Of a stretch of 64,000 nucleotides of DNA, positions 1 to 16,495 are shown piece after piece. Source of the DNA: Diphasiastrum complanatum (Eukaryota > Streptophyta > Lycopodiopsida > Lycopodiales > Lycopodiaceae); contig CM055102.1 of the NCBI GenBank assembly GCA_029204225.1, positions 45,691,676-45,755,675 on the forward strand, given 5' to 3'. A program made the position numbers and the translations under genes. Numbering within the stretch: the first letter of the stretch is position 1; every line of letters starts with the position of its first letter. The notes under the pieces are model-generated. The model did no database searches, was not told the DNA's origin, and was given only the letters and a program-made list of their open reading frames with translations.

Positions 1-3982
<3,982 letters not shown>

Positions 3983-4751
3983 TGATTGTGAAAGTAGAAG
4001 AGCAGACAATCAGACAAATCAATTAGAGAGTCATACAGAAAGCGAAAAGCATACAACACTGACAAAATTTGAACGTAAAAGTAGACAATAATTTTTCAGA
4101 TTGAATGTATAGAAATACAAGTTAGATATTGATGCTAGTGAGCACAAATCAATAGCGGGTGAAACTGCATGCTCACAAAGCTAACTACGATCTGTAACAA
4201 CTATGAGCTTATACTGAAAATCAGTCTGGAAGAAAGAATCAATGCTTTACTAAGTCTATCTCTGATAAGCTGGCGTCTCGGTGGCTATGGGCACTCGAAC
4301 GTATATGGAATCAGCTTAATCTGTCCAGTTATGACATATATGATTGATTACAATGATCAACTATAAAAAAATTACATTTGTGTAGATGTACGTTACAAGA
4401 AGATGGCATGGAGCTGTTTGCGCTATCTGGAATAGATCGTGGATGCTGTTGTCATTGTCCAAGTAGTTGCATAGTACATGAAGTGGACATGAGAAGGCTT
4501 CGACTATTCGGAGTTGAGCGTGTCGTTGTTGGTAGTCAATGGAGTCGATGGTCTCCGATAAGTCGGACCACTCGATAAACCGGCCAAGTTGGGTTTTCCT
4601 GATAAGTCATCCAACTCTGACAAGTGAAGTGACTTCGACAACTTAGATTGCCATTCTCTTGCATGTCTTCGATAATAGAGTATTTTTGTAGACTATGCGA
4701 CAATGCGTGTAAAATGCAACGATATGAATGGAACTAGATATAAATCTAACA
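3983..4751 (-). repeat. LTR of Copia copy B
   Basis: The LTR starts TGTTAGATTT (minus strand) directly after the purine tract and shares many blocks with the LTR at 56840-57534. Shared blocks include the segment around ATTCATATCGTTGCATTT and the ATGCTTTTCGCTTTCTGT block. The outer end near 3983 is estimated from homology and could be off by some tens of bases. Confidence 0.7.
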
Positions 4752-4759
4752 CACCCGCC

Positions 4760-5769
4760 TTAATCTGGATCCGTGAATGCCTCGATCTTTAGACTAAGAA
4801 ATGCACAAACTTTATTTTGTGCGTCAATGCTCAAAGCCTTGGTAAACACATTTGCAATCATGTTTTGCGTCCTGACAGTACGAAGCTTATCTCTTTGTCA
4901 AGAATCTTACTCCTTACATAGTAATATCAGATCTCGATGTGCTTACTCATAGAATGACATCTAGGGTTGGCCGATAAGGCAATGGCACTCTAATTATCAC
5001 AAAACATAATTGTAGGAGTGTACTAATTCATATTAATATCTGACAGTAAATTCTCAACCAAATTGTCTCTTTATAGTTTGAGAAGTAGCAATGTATCCTG
5101 CTTTTGTGGATGAGAGAGCAATAGAGGTTTGCTTACGACTGTTTTAGTAGATCGGACTGCCATTGAAGAAGAATGTAAATCCATATGTGGATTTATGAGT
5201 ATCTACATCTCCTCCCCATCTTGCATCTGAATATCCACTTAGTTGATGAAGATTGTCGTTGTTGACTTCTCCATAGTAGATGCACAGTCCGCTCAGATGT
5301 ATCTCATGAATCTGATAAGAGCCTTCCAATGTATGATTCCAAGATTGGCCATGAATTGGCTTAATGATCTAACTGCAAAAGTGATGTCAGGTCTTGTATA
5401 GACCATTGCATATATGAGAGCACCGAGTATCTATTGATACACGTACTCTCTCATTTGCTCCTTTTCCTACTTTGTCTGAGGACATTGGTCCTTCGGTAGT
5501 TGCAGGCCTAGATCTATTGATGAGTGAGCTTCTTTGCAATTAATCGGATTATATCTGATAAAATTGTCATAAAGATAACTTTGCTAAGTAATATAGATCA
5601 GTCGTCTCTTTATGTCTCGATGGATTAGAATTCTAAGACAGTAATGAGCCTCACCCAAATCGGTCATGTGAATTCAGAAGACAACATCTGTTTTTCATCC
5701 TTCACCTGATCAAAACTGTTGCTAAAAAGTAATGTATCATTGACATACAAGGTGTCGATAATGCAGGAA
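4760..5769 (-). pseudogene. Copia RT (3' part) and RNase H remnant
   Basis: On the minus strand, frames carry the RNase H signature (YSDARWGGDVDTHKSTYGF, about 5144-5329) and, further upstream in the element, RT segments such as the SLMYAM-like and TRPDI-like motifs. The RT catalytic box lies at 5736-5750 and reads YVND instead of YVDD, so the second catalytic aspartate is lost. Stops and frameshifts interrupt the frame throughout. This protein would have copied element RNA into DNA in cytoplasmic particles. It cannot do so now. Confidence 0.85.
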
Positions 5770-6530
5770 TGTTGTGTTGGATTATTCTTTTGATGATCGA
5801 CTAATTGTTTTTAATCTCCATCCACTACATTACCCAACTATGTAGTTTTATGCATGTTTCTACACAGACTGTAAAAGTACACGGAAATCACTCATAAATG
5901 GATTCCACAAGTAAATTTCCAAGAAGTACTAACTGGACGAATGCCAGCCCACTATGGCCAACTGGCCATTATGATCTATGACCTAATCAACTATCCTACT
6001 GGATGCCCGTTATCTACTTAATATAAATAGCTGATCATACTTCTACATTTCAATTCAAGCAAATCATTCATGCAATGCATTGAAGTAGAATTTAGCAGCT
6101 CTCTCAAGCTTTCAGGCTTGAAAACTATTGAGCATTCTAGCTCAGTTCTTAAGAGTTCACTTAGAGTTTTTCTATTAGCGCTTACTGCTTATCAGTTGCA
6201 AATCAGACAAAGTTTTCAGAGATAGCTTAGAGTATGTGGTTTCTATCCACAATTCACAAGAAGCTTTATGGGTCCACTGGTGGAAGCTCACATTGGGGTA
6301 GAGTAGACGGATCTACTATTCAATTCAATTCCTCATTGTTTGGCTACGTAATCACTTTAGCTCTGGTGATTTCAAAGTTGCTAAAAGATTGAACGTGACT
6401 CTTGTCATTATGTTTTGTTCAATATTGATAGGCGTAGTCATGCATTAGGAAAGTAGGCTCATTCCGCTGCACTCAATAAGTCGTTCACAAGCTTCGACTT
6501 GATGTTATTGCATTATCACCTCTTTCCAAC
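5770..6530 (+). repeat. 5' LTR of Copia copy A
   Basis: Begins TGTTG and ends CCAACA immediately before the PBS, about 760 bp. Its start is set by where Copia B homology stops. No 3' partner exists in the window, so the boundaries rest on the PBS and the TG/CA ends. Its sequence is unlike the LTRs of copies B and C. Confidence 0.7.
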
Positions 6531-6531
6531 A

Positions 6532-6545
6532 TGGTATCAGAGCTC
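6532..6545 (+). other. Primer binding site, tRNA-iMet type
   Basis: TGGTATCAGAGCTC lies just 3' of the LTR end. It matches the complement of the plant initiator-Met tRNA 3' end that primes most plant Copia elements. Confidence 0.88.
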
Positions 6546-6723
6546 TAATATATAATATCAGAGCGAATGGTTATACCAAGGCTCTAATACTTGATATCTT
6601 TCACGATATCAAATCGATATCATATTTTTCAATTTGTGGTATCGAATTTCAGTATCAAATAGTTGGTTTCCAATTGTAGTACAACATGATATCTCTCTCG
6701 TTATTGACAGAGTAAAGTTCTAG

Positions 6724-7503
6724 ATGGATTCTCAGAGTAAAGCCGGTCTTATCGCAGACAAGATGAATGGATCCAATTACTACTTGTGGAAATCTAAGAT
6801 GAAGACCTTGCTAATCGCCAATGAGTTGTGGGATGTTGTCACAGGTACGAAAGAAAAGCCTGAAGACGACACAACTGACTCAAAGTGCAAATTGAAGGAT
6901 AGTAAAGTTTTCGCGCTTATTATTCTCAATATATCAGACACTCAGATTGGCCACATATTTGAAGCTCAAACTTCAAAAGAAGTATGGGACATCCTGAGCT
7001 CACTATATGATGTGAGGGATGTAACTTCGAAGTTACATCTATGAAGAAAATCCTTCACACTAAAGATGTCGAACGGTGATTCACTTCAAAACCACATTAA
7101 CTAGTTTAAGAATATCTTTCAAAAATGATCAAGACACAATCATGACATTTCTTTCAAGCTTGCCCTCTACATATGAAAACTGGGTGATGATCATATCGAC
7201 ACACTCAAATTTGAATCTTACCAAAGTTATCACTATGTTGCTGCAAGAAATATCGAAGAAGTCAAGAGCTTCGTTGACTTCATCATCTCAAGATCTATAT
7301 GTCAACAAAGGCTCAAAACAACAGAAGCAAAAAAGTTTTAAACATTTCACAGCAAATCAAAAACTGACGCATAGTCAAGAACAATTAGCAAATCCACAAT
7401 CGAAGAAGAAGATGTTTTGTAAGTATTGCAAACTCACTAATCATGAGATCTAGGATTGTAGGGTATTAAAAGAAAAGAACACCAACAAGCAACCAGATCA
7501 ACA
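6724..7503 (+). pseudogene. Copia gag (capsid/nucleocapsid) remnant
   Basis: The start ATG at 6724 opens a typical plant Copia gag N-terminus, with the NYYLWKSKMKTLL and EVWDILSSLYD motifs of the UBN2/retrotran_gag domain. The frame shifts near 7041. The second half (7076-7453) keeps the LPSTYENWV motif and a CCHC zinc knuckle (CKYCKLTNHE, then C), with a TAG codon inside the knuckle. Gag would form virus-like particles and package the element RNA. This copy cannot make a full protein. Confidence 0.88.
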
Positions 7504-7537
7504 GGCGAATGCAGTTACAGCATCTCCTGAACTCGAC

Positions 7538-7900
7538 ATGGACAAAGGAGCATTTATGGTCAAAGACCAAAAAGCACTAATGGATAATTCTTGGTTTCTG
7601 GATTTTGGAGCTACTCAACATATGACCAATCATCGTGAGCATTTTCACTCCTATACGCTTGACAGTAGAATAAGATACGTTCATCTTGGCGACAGTAGCA
7701 CTCACACTATCGAAGGTGAAGGTACTGTGAGATTGAAATTCTAGCACGATCAATTTAAACTACTATTACATGTTTTGTATGTTCCTAATTTTTCCACAAA
7801 TTTGTTATCAGTAAGTAGAATCACTGAATTTGGTCATAAGATAGAGTTCGAGTCTGATCAATGTCAAATTATCGATAGGACAAGTAAGGTCCTTGTCCTA
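7538..7900 (+). pseudogene. Copia aspartic protease remnant
   Basis: The frame at 7538-7744 contains WFLDFGATQHMTNH. Copia proteases have D-S/T-G-A at this site, so the Ser is replaced by Phe next to the catalytic Asp. A TAG ends the frame at 7744. Recognisable C-terminal sequence (an NLLSVSRITEFGHKIEF-like stretch) continues to about 7900. The normal role is cleavage of the Gag-Pol polyprotein. Confidence 0.8.
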
Positions 7901-7939
7901 AACCATGAGGCATGGAAGCTTATATAGATTAGCACATTA

Positions 7940-8770
7940 TTATTTTGATACTAGTCAAGCCTTGAAAACCTTTGTTCTTGTCAATAAAGCATTACTATGG
8001 CATCATCGATTAGGACACATACATGTCTAAATGATCCTAAGCACTTGATCTCGACTGTACATATGACAAAGTCAACCTGTCTGTCATAGCTGCATCCTTG
8101 GAAAGCAGACTAGGATTTCCTTTCGATCGAGTCATAGGCATGAAGCAAAAGATTTGTTAGATGTTGTTCATTCAGATATATGTGGTCCAATGCAAACTTC
8201 GTTGTTGCTAGATGCAAAGTATTTTATTACCTTTATTGATGAATATTCAAGAAGAACAGTTGTTTATTTCATTAAGCAGAAATTGGAGGCTTTCAACAAG
8301 TTTTGACAATTCAAAGAGGACGCAAAAATCAAACTGGTAAAACAATTAAAGCAATGAGGTTTGTAAATGGGGGAAAACATATCTCTACCGAATTCAAGGA
8401 GTATTGTCTCAAAAACGGCATCGAGCAACATACATTACCTCCTATTCACCTCAGTCGAGTGGTCTTGCTGAGAGAAAGAACAGAACCTTAGTTGAATCGA
8501 CAAAGTGCATGTTATCACATGCTACACTTCCGAAGTCCTTATGGGCTGAAGCTGTTTCCACTGCAGCTTATATTCAGAAAAGATGTCCTACTAAAGGTTT
8601 CTCAGACAAAACACCGTATAGAGTTTGGATAGGCTCCAAACCTTCTTTATCAAACTTACGAATTTTTGGATGTATCACTTATGCGCAAATTCTACATGAT
8701 CTAAAGAAGAAGCTCGACCTCCAGAGTATCAAGTCTATTTTTCATCAGCTACACTACTTCAGATAAAGCT
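7940..8770 (+). pseudogene. Copia integrase remnant
   Basis: The HHCC zinc module is visible (WHHRLGHIHV, then CHSCILGKQTR near 8080). It is followed by the catalytic-core start DVVHSDICGPM (about 8165) and FITFIDEYSRR (about 8225). The remainder is split over two frames (8303-8491 and 8404-8766), the second holding LAERKNRTLVE with the catalytic Glu and the SLWAEAVSTAAYI motif. Several stops and at least two frameshifts show it is dead. Confidence 0.85.
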
Positions 8771-8776
8771 TATAAG

Positions 8777-9064
8777 TTGTATGATCCTGTCGAGTCGAAG
8801 ATATTTACTAGTTGTGATGTCATCTTCATCGAAGATCAGTTTATTGACCTCAAAGGTAAAGGCAAAGCTCATTTAGTTGAACTACCAGATTCTTCTGGAA
8901 CATTGAACTTTCAAGTTTCGAAATTGACTATTCCTATTGAAGATCCAAGCTCTTCTACTCTCGATGAACAACTTATCAATGGCGAAGATGAAGATGATGA
9001 TGTTGCAGTTCAGAGAGGCACTCAGTCAGCCCAATTTCGATCTCTGGAAAGAAGCTATGGATAA
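8777..9064 (+). pseudogene. Copia integrase-RT linker segment
   Basis: The frame carries KLYDPVESKIFTSCDVIF followed by an acidic stretch (EDEDDD). This is the usual integrase C-terminus and linker ahead of the Copia RT domain. The homologous stretch in copy C lies at 54990-55259 with the same ordering. There is no catalytic role of its own. Confidence 0.75.
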
Positions 9065-9625
9065 AGAGTATTCATCTCTTATCAAGAACCAGACTTGGAC
9101 AATCGTCGAATTACCTGCTAGTAGAAATGTAGTTGATTGCAAATAGTTGTTCAAAATCAAGTACAAGGCAGATGGAAGTATTGATCGAAGAAAGGCTCAA
9201 CTTGTAGCGAGAGGATTCTCTCATGTACAGAACATCGACTACACTGAGACCTTCAGTCCAATAGTTAAGCATTTTTCTATCAAACTTCTAATGTCATTTG
9301 TTGCTGCAGTAGATTTGAAAATACATCAAATGGATGTACAGATAGCATATCTTAATGGAGTCATCGAAGATGACATTTACATGGTGCAACCTGAAGGTTA
9401 CAATATCGAAGGTAAACACAATCATGTGTGTAAACTCCATAAAGTACTTTATGGCTTGAAGCAATCTGCTCGAGCATGGTTTCAAAGGATCAATACTTTC
9501 CTTATTGATCATGGCTACACACCAAGCTCTTCATATTTAAATGTATGCTTCAAGTCAGTGCAACATTTCTTTATCATTATCACTTTGTATGTGGATGACA
9601 CATTGCTTTTCAGCAACAATATCAA
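9023..9625 (+). pseudogene. Copia reverse transcriptase, 3'-truncated
   Basis: Starts with WKEAMDKEYSSLIKNQTW. A TAG at 9144-9146 replaces the Trp of the usual CKWLFK. It then runs through RRKAQLVARGF, KIHQMDVQIAYLNG, LYGLKQSARAW and an intact catalytic box LYVDDTLLFSN near 9589-9620. Copia homology ends within about 10 bases after that box, and the frame continues into unrelated sequence to 9707. The RT connection region and RNase H are missing. Confidence 0.88.
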
Positions 9626-9710
9626 TCTGGATTTGTGGTCATCTATCTCAATTTTTTTTGATAACTGTTTGAGTATGTTATGTAGGGTTTTTGCTAAAGA
9701 TATGTAGGAA

Positions 9711-11760
9711 GTCCAACGATGGACTACATGCATTCACTCTCTCTTTTGAGAGTAAGTTTTTGCTAAAGATTTCACTTTCACATGGTCAATTTCCTAGTAG
9801 CAAAAGTCTTGCCCAATAAAATTTGGATATACTATACATTTGAAGCTAATTATGCTAGCTAATGCTAGCCAAAACAAAAGACAATACGGGCACAATGTGG
9901 TGGTAGGTTAAACATTCAAATTAAATAAAGCACAATTTGAACATGTCATTTTTGTTCATTTTTTTTTTCATGTGGTATTAATTCTTGCATTGCCCACATC
10001 TATATAGTACTAATTCATTTCAAATTCCCCAAGCTAATAAAAAGCATTTATCTTCATATGTGTGTTATTGTGCAAAAGTACTAGAAGCCAATAAGTTTCT
10101 ATATAAGACCTACAACTATATATGGTTCAAGGAGAAGCATGGAGAGGGTCATGGATGTACACCAACAACAATCAGTTTATTAGATAATTAACTATCTTCT
10201 TGGGCCTATATAGTAATGGACGTTTCATAATAACAAAAAGCAACCTTATGCATTCTTCTTTTCAAGAACTCAACCCCGTAGAGCCCACTTGAAACATACA
10301 ACAATCCCATTTCGTCTCAACAAGCTCCACCATTCTATTTATGCTTTGAGCTGATGACAATCAATGCTATTAGAAACAAGGATGTTGTTGTTGATTCCAA
10401 CTATCTCGGAGTGGAGCCCTCCTTTGGGGATATCCTTGTGAGTTGTGAAAGCAATTGGGTATGCTAGATGAAGCTTGATCCTGGAGATACAATCTCATAA
10501 GATGACATTCCCAAAGTTTTGTATATGAGGTCAAAGGAAGCATGGATCTCTACAATAAAGCTACTTTTAGGAATTTTGTTTTTTAGCACTCCTTATGGAT
10601 CTCAACCATCAATCTGTCATTGAAAATATCATTGCACTCTCATTTCTTGCACTAGTCAATATTATTCTAAGTATATTTTACTAATTCTTAGAAAAGACAT
10701 ATCTCTTATGAGTAGTCCTATTGTCCTCTCACCCAAGAATTTATTATTGATGATATCACTAGCCTCTCACTCTTACAATATCAATCAATAGTTGATGTAC
10801 TCTGCATTATTGATTGTTGATGTGAATTCTCTTCATCTATCAATATTAAAGCCATGTTTGAAGTCTTTGTCTTAGCTAAAAATATGTTTGACCGGGTCTC
10901 CTCTTTGTGCCTTACAATCATCTATAGAAATCAATACGTCATGTTTTTGAGGTATCCCTTTGGTCTTAGACTATCTCTAAGATAAGATGTGTACGTATAT
11001 TTCCACTTTTGAAAATAAGCTATCTAAGTGAGACCAACCACATGTCCTTCACTCATAAGGTGATGGTCATGAAACACATCATTGCCTCCTAACCTAATCT
11101 ATTCATGTTAGCCCTTCTTTTTACTAGAAATATGACGAAAGTCATTGGCCAAATTATCATGTTTTTCTTGTGAAATGAAAAGAATTGCCTTATCTCATTA
11201 AAAATTTGCACCCTTTCCACCAAAATAGTTGGCCTAGAAATTTGGATTAGAAGAGAATCAACTATCTGAGAAAATATGATCTCATTTAAAGAAAACAAAA
11301 ACTCTAGACAATGTCTTACGTGCTGCATTGCTTATCAAAGTCCATGTCTCCCTCACAATGAGCCCATTTTGTTGCATTTATTACTTCTTATGCTAGAGAA
11401 TGAACATCTGAATGAATCAAATTGGGAGGCCCTTTGGATCTTGATGTAAATCTTGAATATGATTGCTTATGTGGTTTAGACAATGCACATGTTTGTAGAA
11501 TCCTTGCATATTAGAAAAACTAGAAGATAAACTAACAACAATAAACTTTTCAAACAAAGCATCCATGCACTATATGACCCAACTATTGGGGACCGTTTGG
11601 CTCTACAGGATGAGCCTTTCCCCTCGATGCATGAACGACACCTATCAGATTTGAATCAGACTGATATGTCGAATGACTTGAATGATTCTACTTAATCCTA
11701 ACCTTGAAGTCATCAGAATTGATGAGATTGATTACATAGACAAACACAAAGTTGTTAGAT
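9711..11760. other. Intergenic, nothing recognised
   Basis: AT-rich sequence without a motif-bearing frame on either strand. The frames at 9985-10191 and 11089-11328 (minus) are short and show no family signature. It probably represents older, unrecognisable repeat sequence. Confidence 0.5.
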
Positions 11761-11952
11761 TGTTAATTGCTAGAGCATTAGGTAGCTCAAACAATTCTAT
11801 ATGGGAGTAGTATCAAATAAAATGGTTAATTAGAGAAGCATACACTCATACTGACATAAATCTGAATGCAATAAGACAATGGATTGATTTAGCAAGTAAT
11901 AGGTACACGTCAGTTGAAATAACAAGCACAAAATAGTTGCAATGATAACGGC
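11761..11952 (-). repeat. Copia copy D LTR, left fragment
   Basis: Begins TGTTAATTGC on the plus strand and shares the order of blocks seen in the minus-strand LTR at 3983-4751 (AGAAGCATACACTCATACTG and AAGCACAAAATAG-like blocks). It is interrupted at 11952 by the gypsy-type element and resumes at 18296. Homology is clear but diverged, so the outer boundary is approximate. Confidence 0.6.
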
Positions 11953-12899
11953 TGTTGACAGATCCCCTACTCCAGAGGACCTGTTGTTTACTCGTTTCTC
12001 TGATTCTTTCTACTTCTTCAGAACCATTTCTGCCTGTTACCAGGCTTAAAGTCTTTCGTTAGATGTCTTCTTGATTTAACAATGCCAACCCAGGCAGAAG
12101 GGACAAAGTGTTGTTTTAGTATTTTCTTTATGTCCTGCCTGTCAGAGGACAACTCAGGGACGTCGCTCTTGAACGCACTTACATTCTACATGGATGCAAG
12201 CCAAGAACGCTCATTCACAGATCATCATACAAACCAATGAACATTCTATAGATTCTACAGCTACCTACACTTAAAACGGACTGAAATCAGAGCCTACACT
12301 ACATTAACACTAAACTACCTTGCATAAATTGACAAAACAAGAAACAAGAAACTAATCTACAACATGTTAGAAGTCCAAGAATCAAGAAACCAACCAGCCT
12401 TTTGATTGTTGGACATCCCAAGAACATCAAGAACTGGATTGTAGCATCAAACTCATGGAAAATCTTCTTATTAAGCATGGAGTAGATACAATGCAAAAAC
12501 TTCTCACAAAGAGGGAGTCTCTTAAATAAGCAAGAGAGCTCCTTAGGTGGCATCCTAGTGGAATTTCGACATTTCACAAATTACAAGTGGAATATTGCTC
12601 TCCACTAGAGGTCACCATCAAAAGGTGGCTCACTCTACTTTCTTTAAGAGGGGTCTACTTGCATTTATTGCATTTGCTTGGAAATACTAGTTCCTACACG
12701 GTCATTCCATCTTTCGAGATTCACCATGAGGCTTACATAGTTCTTACTTGTTTTTCCTAGCTAGTATTTCTTGGCTCTCATACTCGGCTCTCAGTCTTCA
12801 TTAGTCTTGTTTTCTTAGAGACCTCCTCGGTCTAAGGTGAGAGGTGCTCTTGAGTTGCTCTGTCCGAGTATCTTGGAGATTCGTCAGAATCAGCCAACA
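11953..12899 (-). repeat. 3' LTR of the TR-GAG element
   Basis: 947 bp, aligned over nearly its whole length with the right LTR at 17127-18295 and differing by scattered substitutions. Compared with the right LTR it lacks one block of about 220 bp. The short frame at 12299-12577 on the minus strand is LTR sequence, not a gene. Confidence 0.9.
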
Positions 12900-12912
12900 T
12901 TATCCCACCCCT
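12900..12912 (-). other. Polypurine tract of the TR-GAG element
   Basis: Minus-strand AGGGGTGGGATAA lies directly against the LTR start. It is the position and composition expected of the plus-strand primer site of an LTR retroelement. Confidence 0.75.
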
Positions 12913-15241
12913 AATGTGTTGCAAGACCCACTGCAACTCATATTGGATGATCTCGTTCTGCTTTGTATTGACATCTTCGATCGTCACTTGGAAAAGCGTA
13001 GATCCTAGTTCGCTTACATAAAACCAAGTGCTTATTGTCGCCAGTTTTTATCACAAAAAATCTCTTTCACGAATTTCCACGATTGGATTAGAATGTCTTA
13101 TTGCTATAGGTGGTTGACATTCTCAAAATTGGAGAGCTCCCAACAACTTGCATGCTCGAGTGCTTTCCTCATGTCTCTTTGTTTAGTCACTTGTATCTAT
13201 CATTGACGGTTTCATCTTTGGTTTCTTGGCAGATTCCATCTTTGGTTTCTTCTGGGAGGTCTGTATCCTCCATTTACCTCTGGGTGTTTCCGTGGTTCTT
13301 CTCTCAGTTGAAGTCCTAGTCTCAAGGAAAACCTTTGATCTGCAGGTTGCACAAACTTTGGTTATCAGTCTCAAGGGGATGGACTCATCATAAAAAATTT
13401 GGTGGTAGAAACAGTTTTGGATGGACGGTTTGGTAATGGTGAGGAAACATGATGAGGTCTTGGTGACAAGGTGAAGGAACTGATAGTTCTACAATTGCAG
13501 CCTTGGACCCTTGCAATGTCGAGCTTCTACCACCACTTGCTGGATGAGGAGCCCGTTTTATTTTGCAGGTTCACAAATGTCTTCATCTTTCATTTTTCTG
13601 CAGCTCTTTCTTTTGATCCGTTACTTTTGGATCTCTTTGGGCTTCATAAGAGGGGATTCAACTATCATTGCTCCAGAGAGTTTCTTTTGATCAAGGTTGA
13701 TCTGACTCATCTGTTGCTTAGGTTTTGTCCTTTCCTCTTCAGCTTCCTGGATCTTTCTTTTTATTTCTTCTAGTTGTTTCGCCTGCTTTTGTAGGTCTTT
13801 TTTGGCTGAACAACCAATATAGGTGGTAGTTGGTCTCCATAAGACACTTGCAATGATCTATCAGCTGCTTCAGTAAGACTATCAAAAACTAGGAATTTCT
13901 TAGAAGAACAGTAAACTGATGATAAACAAACAGATGGAAGGGAGGGTGGTGGTGACAACGGTAGATGGTGTGGATGATAGACATGAGAATGGGCGCAGAA
14001 GTATGGCAAGAGGTTGGTTGAAGAAGGAGACTGATTTTCCAATGCTTGTGTTTCTCTTTCTGAAGGATCTTCCTCGTGACTGGGGTACTTCTTCTGATCG
14101 AGTCGCTTTGGATTGCCCATCTGTCTTCTTAGCCTTGTCATTGTCGACTTTGGGTTTGTGACCTTGGCTGTTGACCTTGCTGGTGTTGTTGCTGGCAGCG
14201 TAACTGCTCCAGTGGATCCAAGCAAATCCACTCTCTCCTCCCCCCCCAAAAAAAAAAAAAAAAAAAAAAATCTATTGGTGGGGATGTTGTTGCTGGTGAC
14301 TGTTCATGCTCAAGATTGGATCAACGTGTGGAACACGTAGTTGAAATTCGTTGAACATGTGACTGGACTAAAGATTGAACAAATTTTAACTAAATTTGTT
14401 TCGATCTTGCTGTAGTTGACTCAAAGAATAATATGGAAATGAGGTGCAGGAATCAACTCTAACTTGTCATGGATTTTTTATAGTTTTCCAAAATTTGAAA
14501 CTGTTGTACATGGTAATCTGAAGATAGATAGATGAATGAAAATGTGTTCTGGAGATGCTCTATAGAAGACTCTCATGCATTAGCTATTCCTCATGCAAAA
14601 ATCAATCACACAAAATAGGTGAAGAGAAACAAGGAAATAAACAAATGTTACAGAGAGTTGAGAACTCTATAGCACTTGTTGAACAAAACTTGCATTCATC
14701 AACATTGATAATGTACCTTGATAGTTGCAATATTTCAGTTGTTTTGTAGAGTAATGTGACTTACTCTAACGTGCCCTTGTCAAAACAAGACAGGGTTGGT
14801 TACACTAAATCTACCATCATTGATAGCAGATGTTGTAAGATATAGCTTGAGATGCAGGTATGATTGAGGTACTATGTCCTGAGGACCTCTTTGAACAAGA
14901 GATTCAGAACCGAATCTCTATCTGGATTTCCAAATCCGAGAAATATTGTGTATTGGCACATTGGAAATCTTATCAGCATGTTGAAAGACAAATAGATTTG
15001 AGGTTGTAAAAGGGGAGAAAAACTGTCAATTCCCTGTGGAGGTTGCTCTTGGTTGGACATTGTAGCAGATGATGGAATATCGGTTTTACTTTCTTTCGAC
15101 AAGGACTCATTTCAGATTGTCTTTTTGCATTATGGCACTGGCGTATTGGACGGTGATGTAGAAGTTTATAAGAAACTTCTCGATCGAGCAGCAGGTTTAA
15201 TTGTTGGTTGCTATGGTGCTCATGTTGTTGTCGTGAAAATC
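12913..15241 (-). other. TR-GAG interior without pol
   Basis: On the minus strand this lies between gag and the PPT, where pol would be. Frames at 13183-13374 and 13770-14249 are Ser/Pro/Lys-rich and low in complexity, without any RT, integrase or protease motif. An oligo-A/oligo-C patch is at 14242-14270. The region may be a degraded gag tail or captured non-element sequence. Confidence 0.55.
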
Positions 15242-16495
15242 CTATTGTGATTCATAACTGACGTGACGGGCAGGTAGGATCTTAGCGTGTTGCTTTGGAC
15301 AGTCTTTGAAACTGTGTTTTCTTATACAGTCGGGACACTCAAGATGGTACTTGGTCTTGACTGGACAATCAACCATGAAGTGGCCAGTTTCACCACAGAT
15401 GAAGCATCTGGTGTGTAGTGGCCCTTGTATAACTGCATAGCCATCTTGTATGGCTAGTGGGTCTGGACTTTCTGATGGATAGTCAGGATAAGGCAAGGCA
15501 TTTCCAGATTGGGATGGGTGTTCTTCATATTGTTGAACTATATGTTCTTGGATAGGTCAATATGAAGGACAAGCATCAACAGGATGCGTAGTCCGGCAAT
15601 GTGGGCACCATATTGTTTTTCGTCTATAAGGTACATGTGCAAGGTTTGACTAAGATTTCCAAAGCTGATCTCGGGTGTCCTCGATCGGCTTCGACTCATG
15701 GACAGGAGCACATGGTGCTCTTCTTTCTCTAGATTCATCAATATCTGATCCTTCGTCCTATTCCTTGATGGCATCAGACATAGCTAACTTTAGGCTCGTA
15801 TATTCATCATTGGATTTAAGCTCGCGTCTAATCCATCTTGGAAGACCGACTAAGAACCAAATGATGAGCATCTGTTCAGAGGGCTGTTCTTGTACTTGAC
15901 TTTTGAGACATTTGAAATGCTCAATATAGTCTCGTACTCGTTCGTCTTTTGTCATTTTGATATTACTTAGCTTGACAAAAAGGCTTTCTATTAAGCGAAA
16001 TGGCTTGAAGCGTTTGATAAAGGCCTCCTTCAAGAGTGACCAGTCACGTTTATCTTAACGATCAAGGTTAAAAAACCATTCTTGTGCACGATCGATCATG
16101 GTCATCGAGAAGAGTTGAATCATGGTGTCGGGTGATGTCTCGCCATATACATCACATGCATTCTCAAAGATTTGCAAAAATCTTTGAGGGTCCGAACTAC
16201 CGTCAAACTTTGGTAGATCTAGCTTGGGTGTACGTCTTTCAAGATGAGCTCCGTGGGTAGCAAGGACTCCATTAAGGTTGGTTCTGGCCTGTGAGGGGTC
16301 AACATCATAAAAACAGGGTCGTGCGTGTGAAGACTCAGCTCTATTAGGTTCTTGTCCATTGAACGGGTTTGTGGATGGCTCTTGGAGTTCGGCTCTCATT
16401 CGGTAGAACCTATGACGTTTGATCTGTTCAACTTCAAGGGACCTGATCTCATATGGATAATCGTCTGGGACTTGAGGATTGTTTTGTTGGTCCAT
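15242..16495 (-). pseudogene. Gypsy-type gag with zinc knuckles (TR-GAG)
   Basis: The minus-strand start ATG at 16495 opens a frame with the retrotrans_gag capsid motifs PKFDGSSDPQRFLQIFENAC and AQEWFFNL. One in-frame TAA (16055-16057) interrupts it before FIKRFKPFRLIESL, RVRDYIEHFKCLK and WFLVGLPRWIRREL. Further on are three zinc-knuckle-like modules: CPHCRTTHPVDAC near 15600, CFICGETGHFMVDC and CPDCIRKHSFKDC at about 15290-15410. The same three-module order occurs in the gag of the element at 19687-31827. Gag would package the element RNA. This copy has at least one stop and a frame break near 15758. Confidence 0.85.

Larger units (their letters stand above)
3983..5769 (-). mobile_element. 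Truncated Ty1/copia retrotransposon (copy B)
   Basis: Read on the minus strand, this is the 3' part of a Copia element: RT, RNase H, a purine tract (AGGCGGGTG) and one LTR. It is homologous to the plus-strand copy at 54897-57534 in both RNase H and LTR. It stops abruptly at 5769, where the LTR of the plus-strand Copia copy A begins, so A probably inserted into it. The 5' half is not found on the far side of A, which implies a later deletion or rearrangement. Confidence 0.85.
5770..9625 (+). mobile_element. Truncated Ty1/copia retrotransposon (copy A)
   Basis: Order on the plus strand: LTR (5770-6530), tRNA-iMet PBS (6532-6545), gag, protease, integrase and RT. Homology ends shortly after the RT catalytic box, near 9625. 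RNase H, PPT and 3' LTR are absent, so the element is 3'-truncated. Its gag and pol are broken by several stops and frameshifts. The 5' end abuts Copia B in opposite orientation. Confidence 0.88.

Noticed and set aside
6480-6560. tRNA gene suggested by the iMet-like sequence
   Set aside because: Only the 3'-end complement is present and no cloverleaf can be drawn. It is the retrotransposon PBS.
12299-12577. Minus-strand frame with a matching frame at 17746-17973
   Set aside because: The two are similar only because both lie in the LTRs of the same element. Neither has a protein motif.
13770-14249. 159-codon minus-strand frame in the TR-GAG interior
   Set aside because: Ser/Pro/Lys-rich and adjoining a poly-A/poly-C patch. 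No RT, integrase or protease motif and no homologue recognised.
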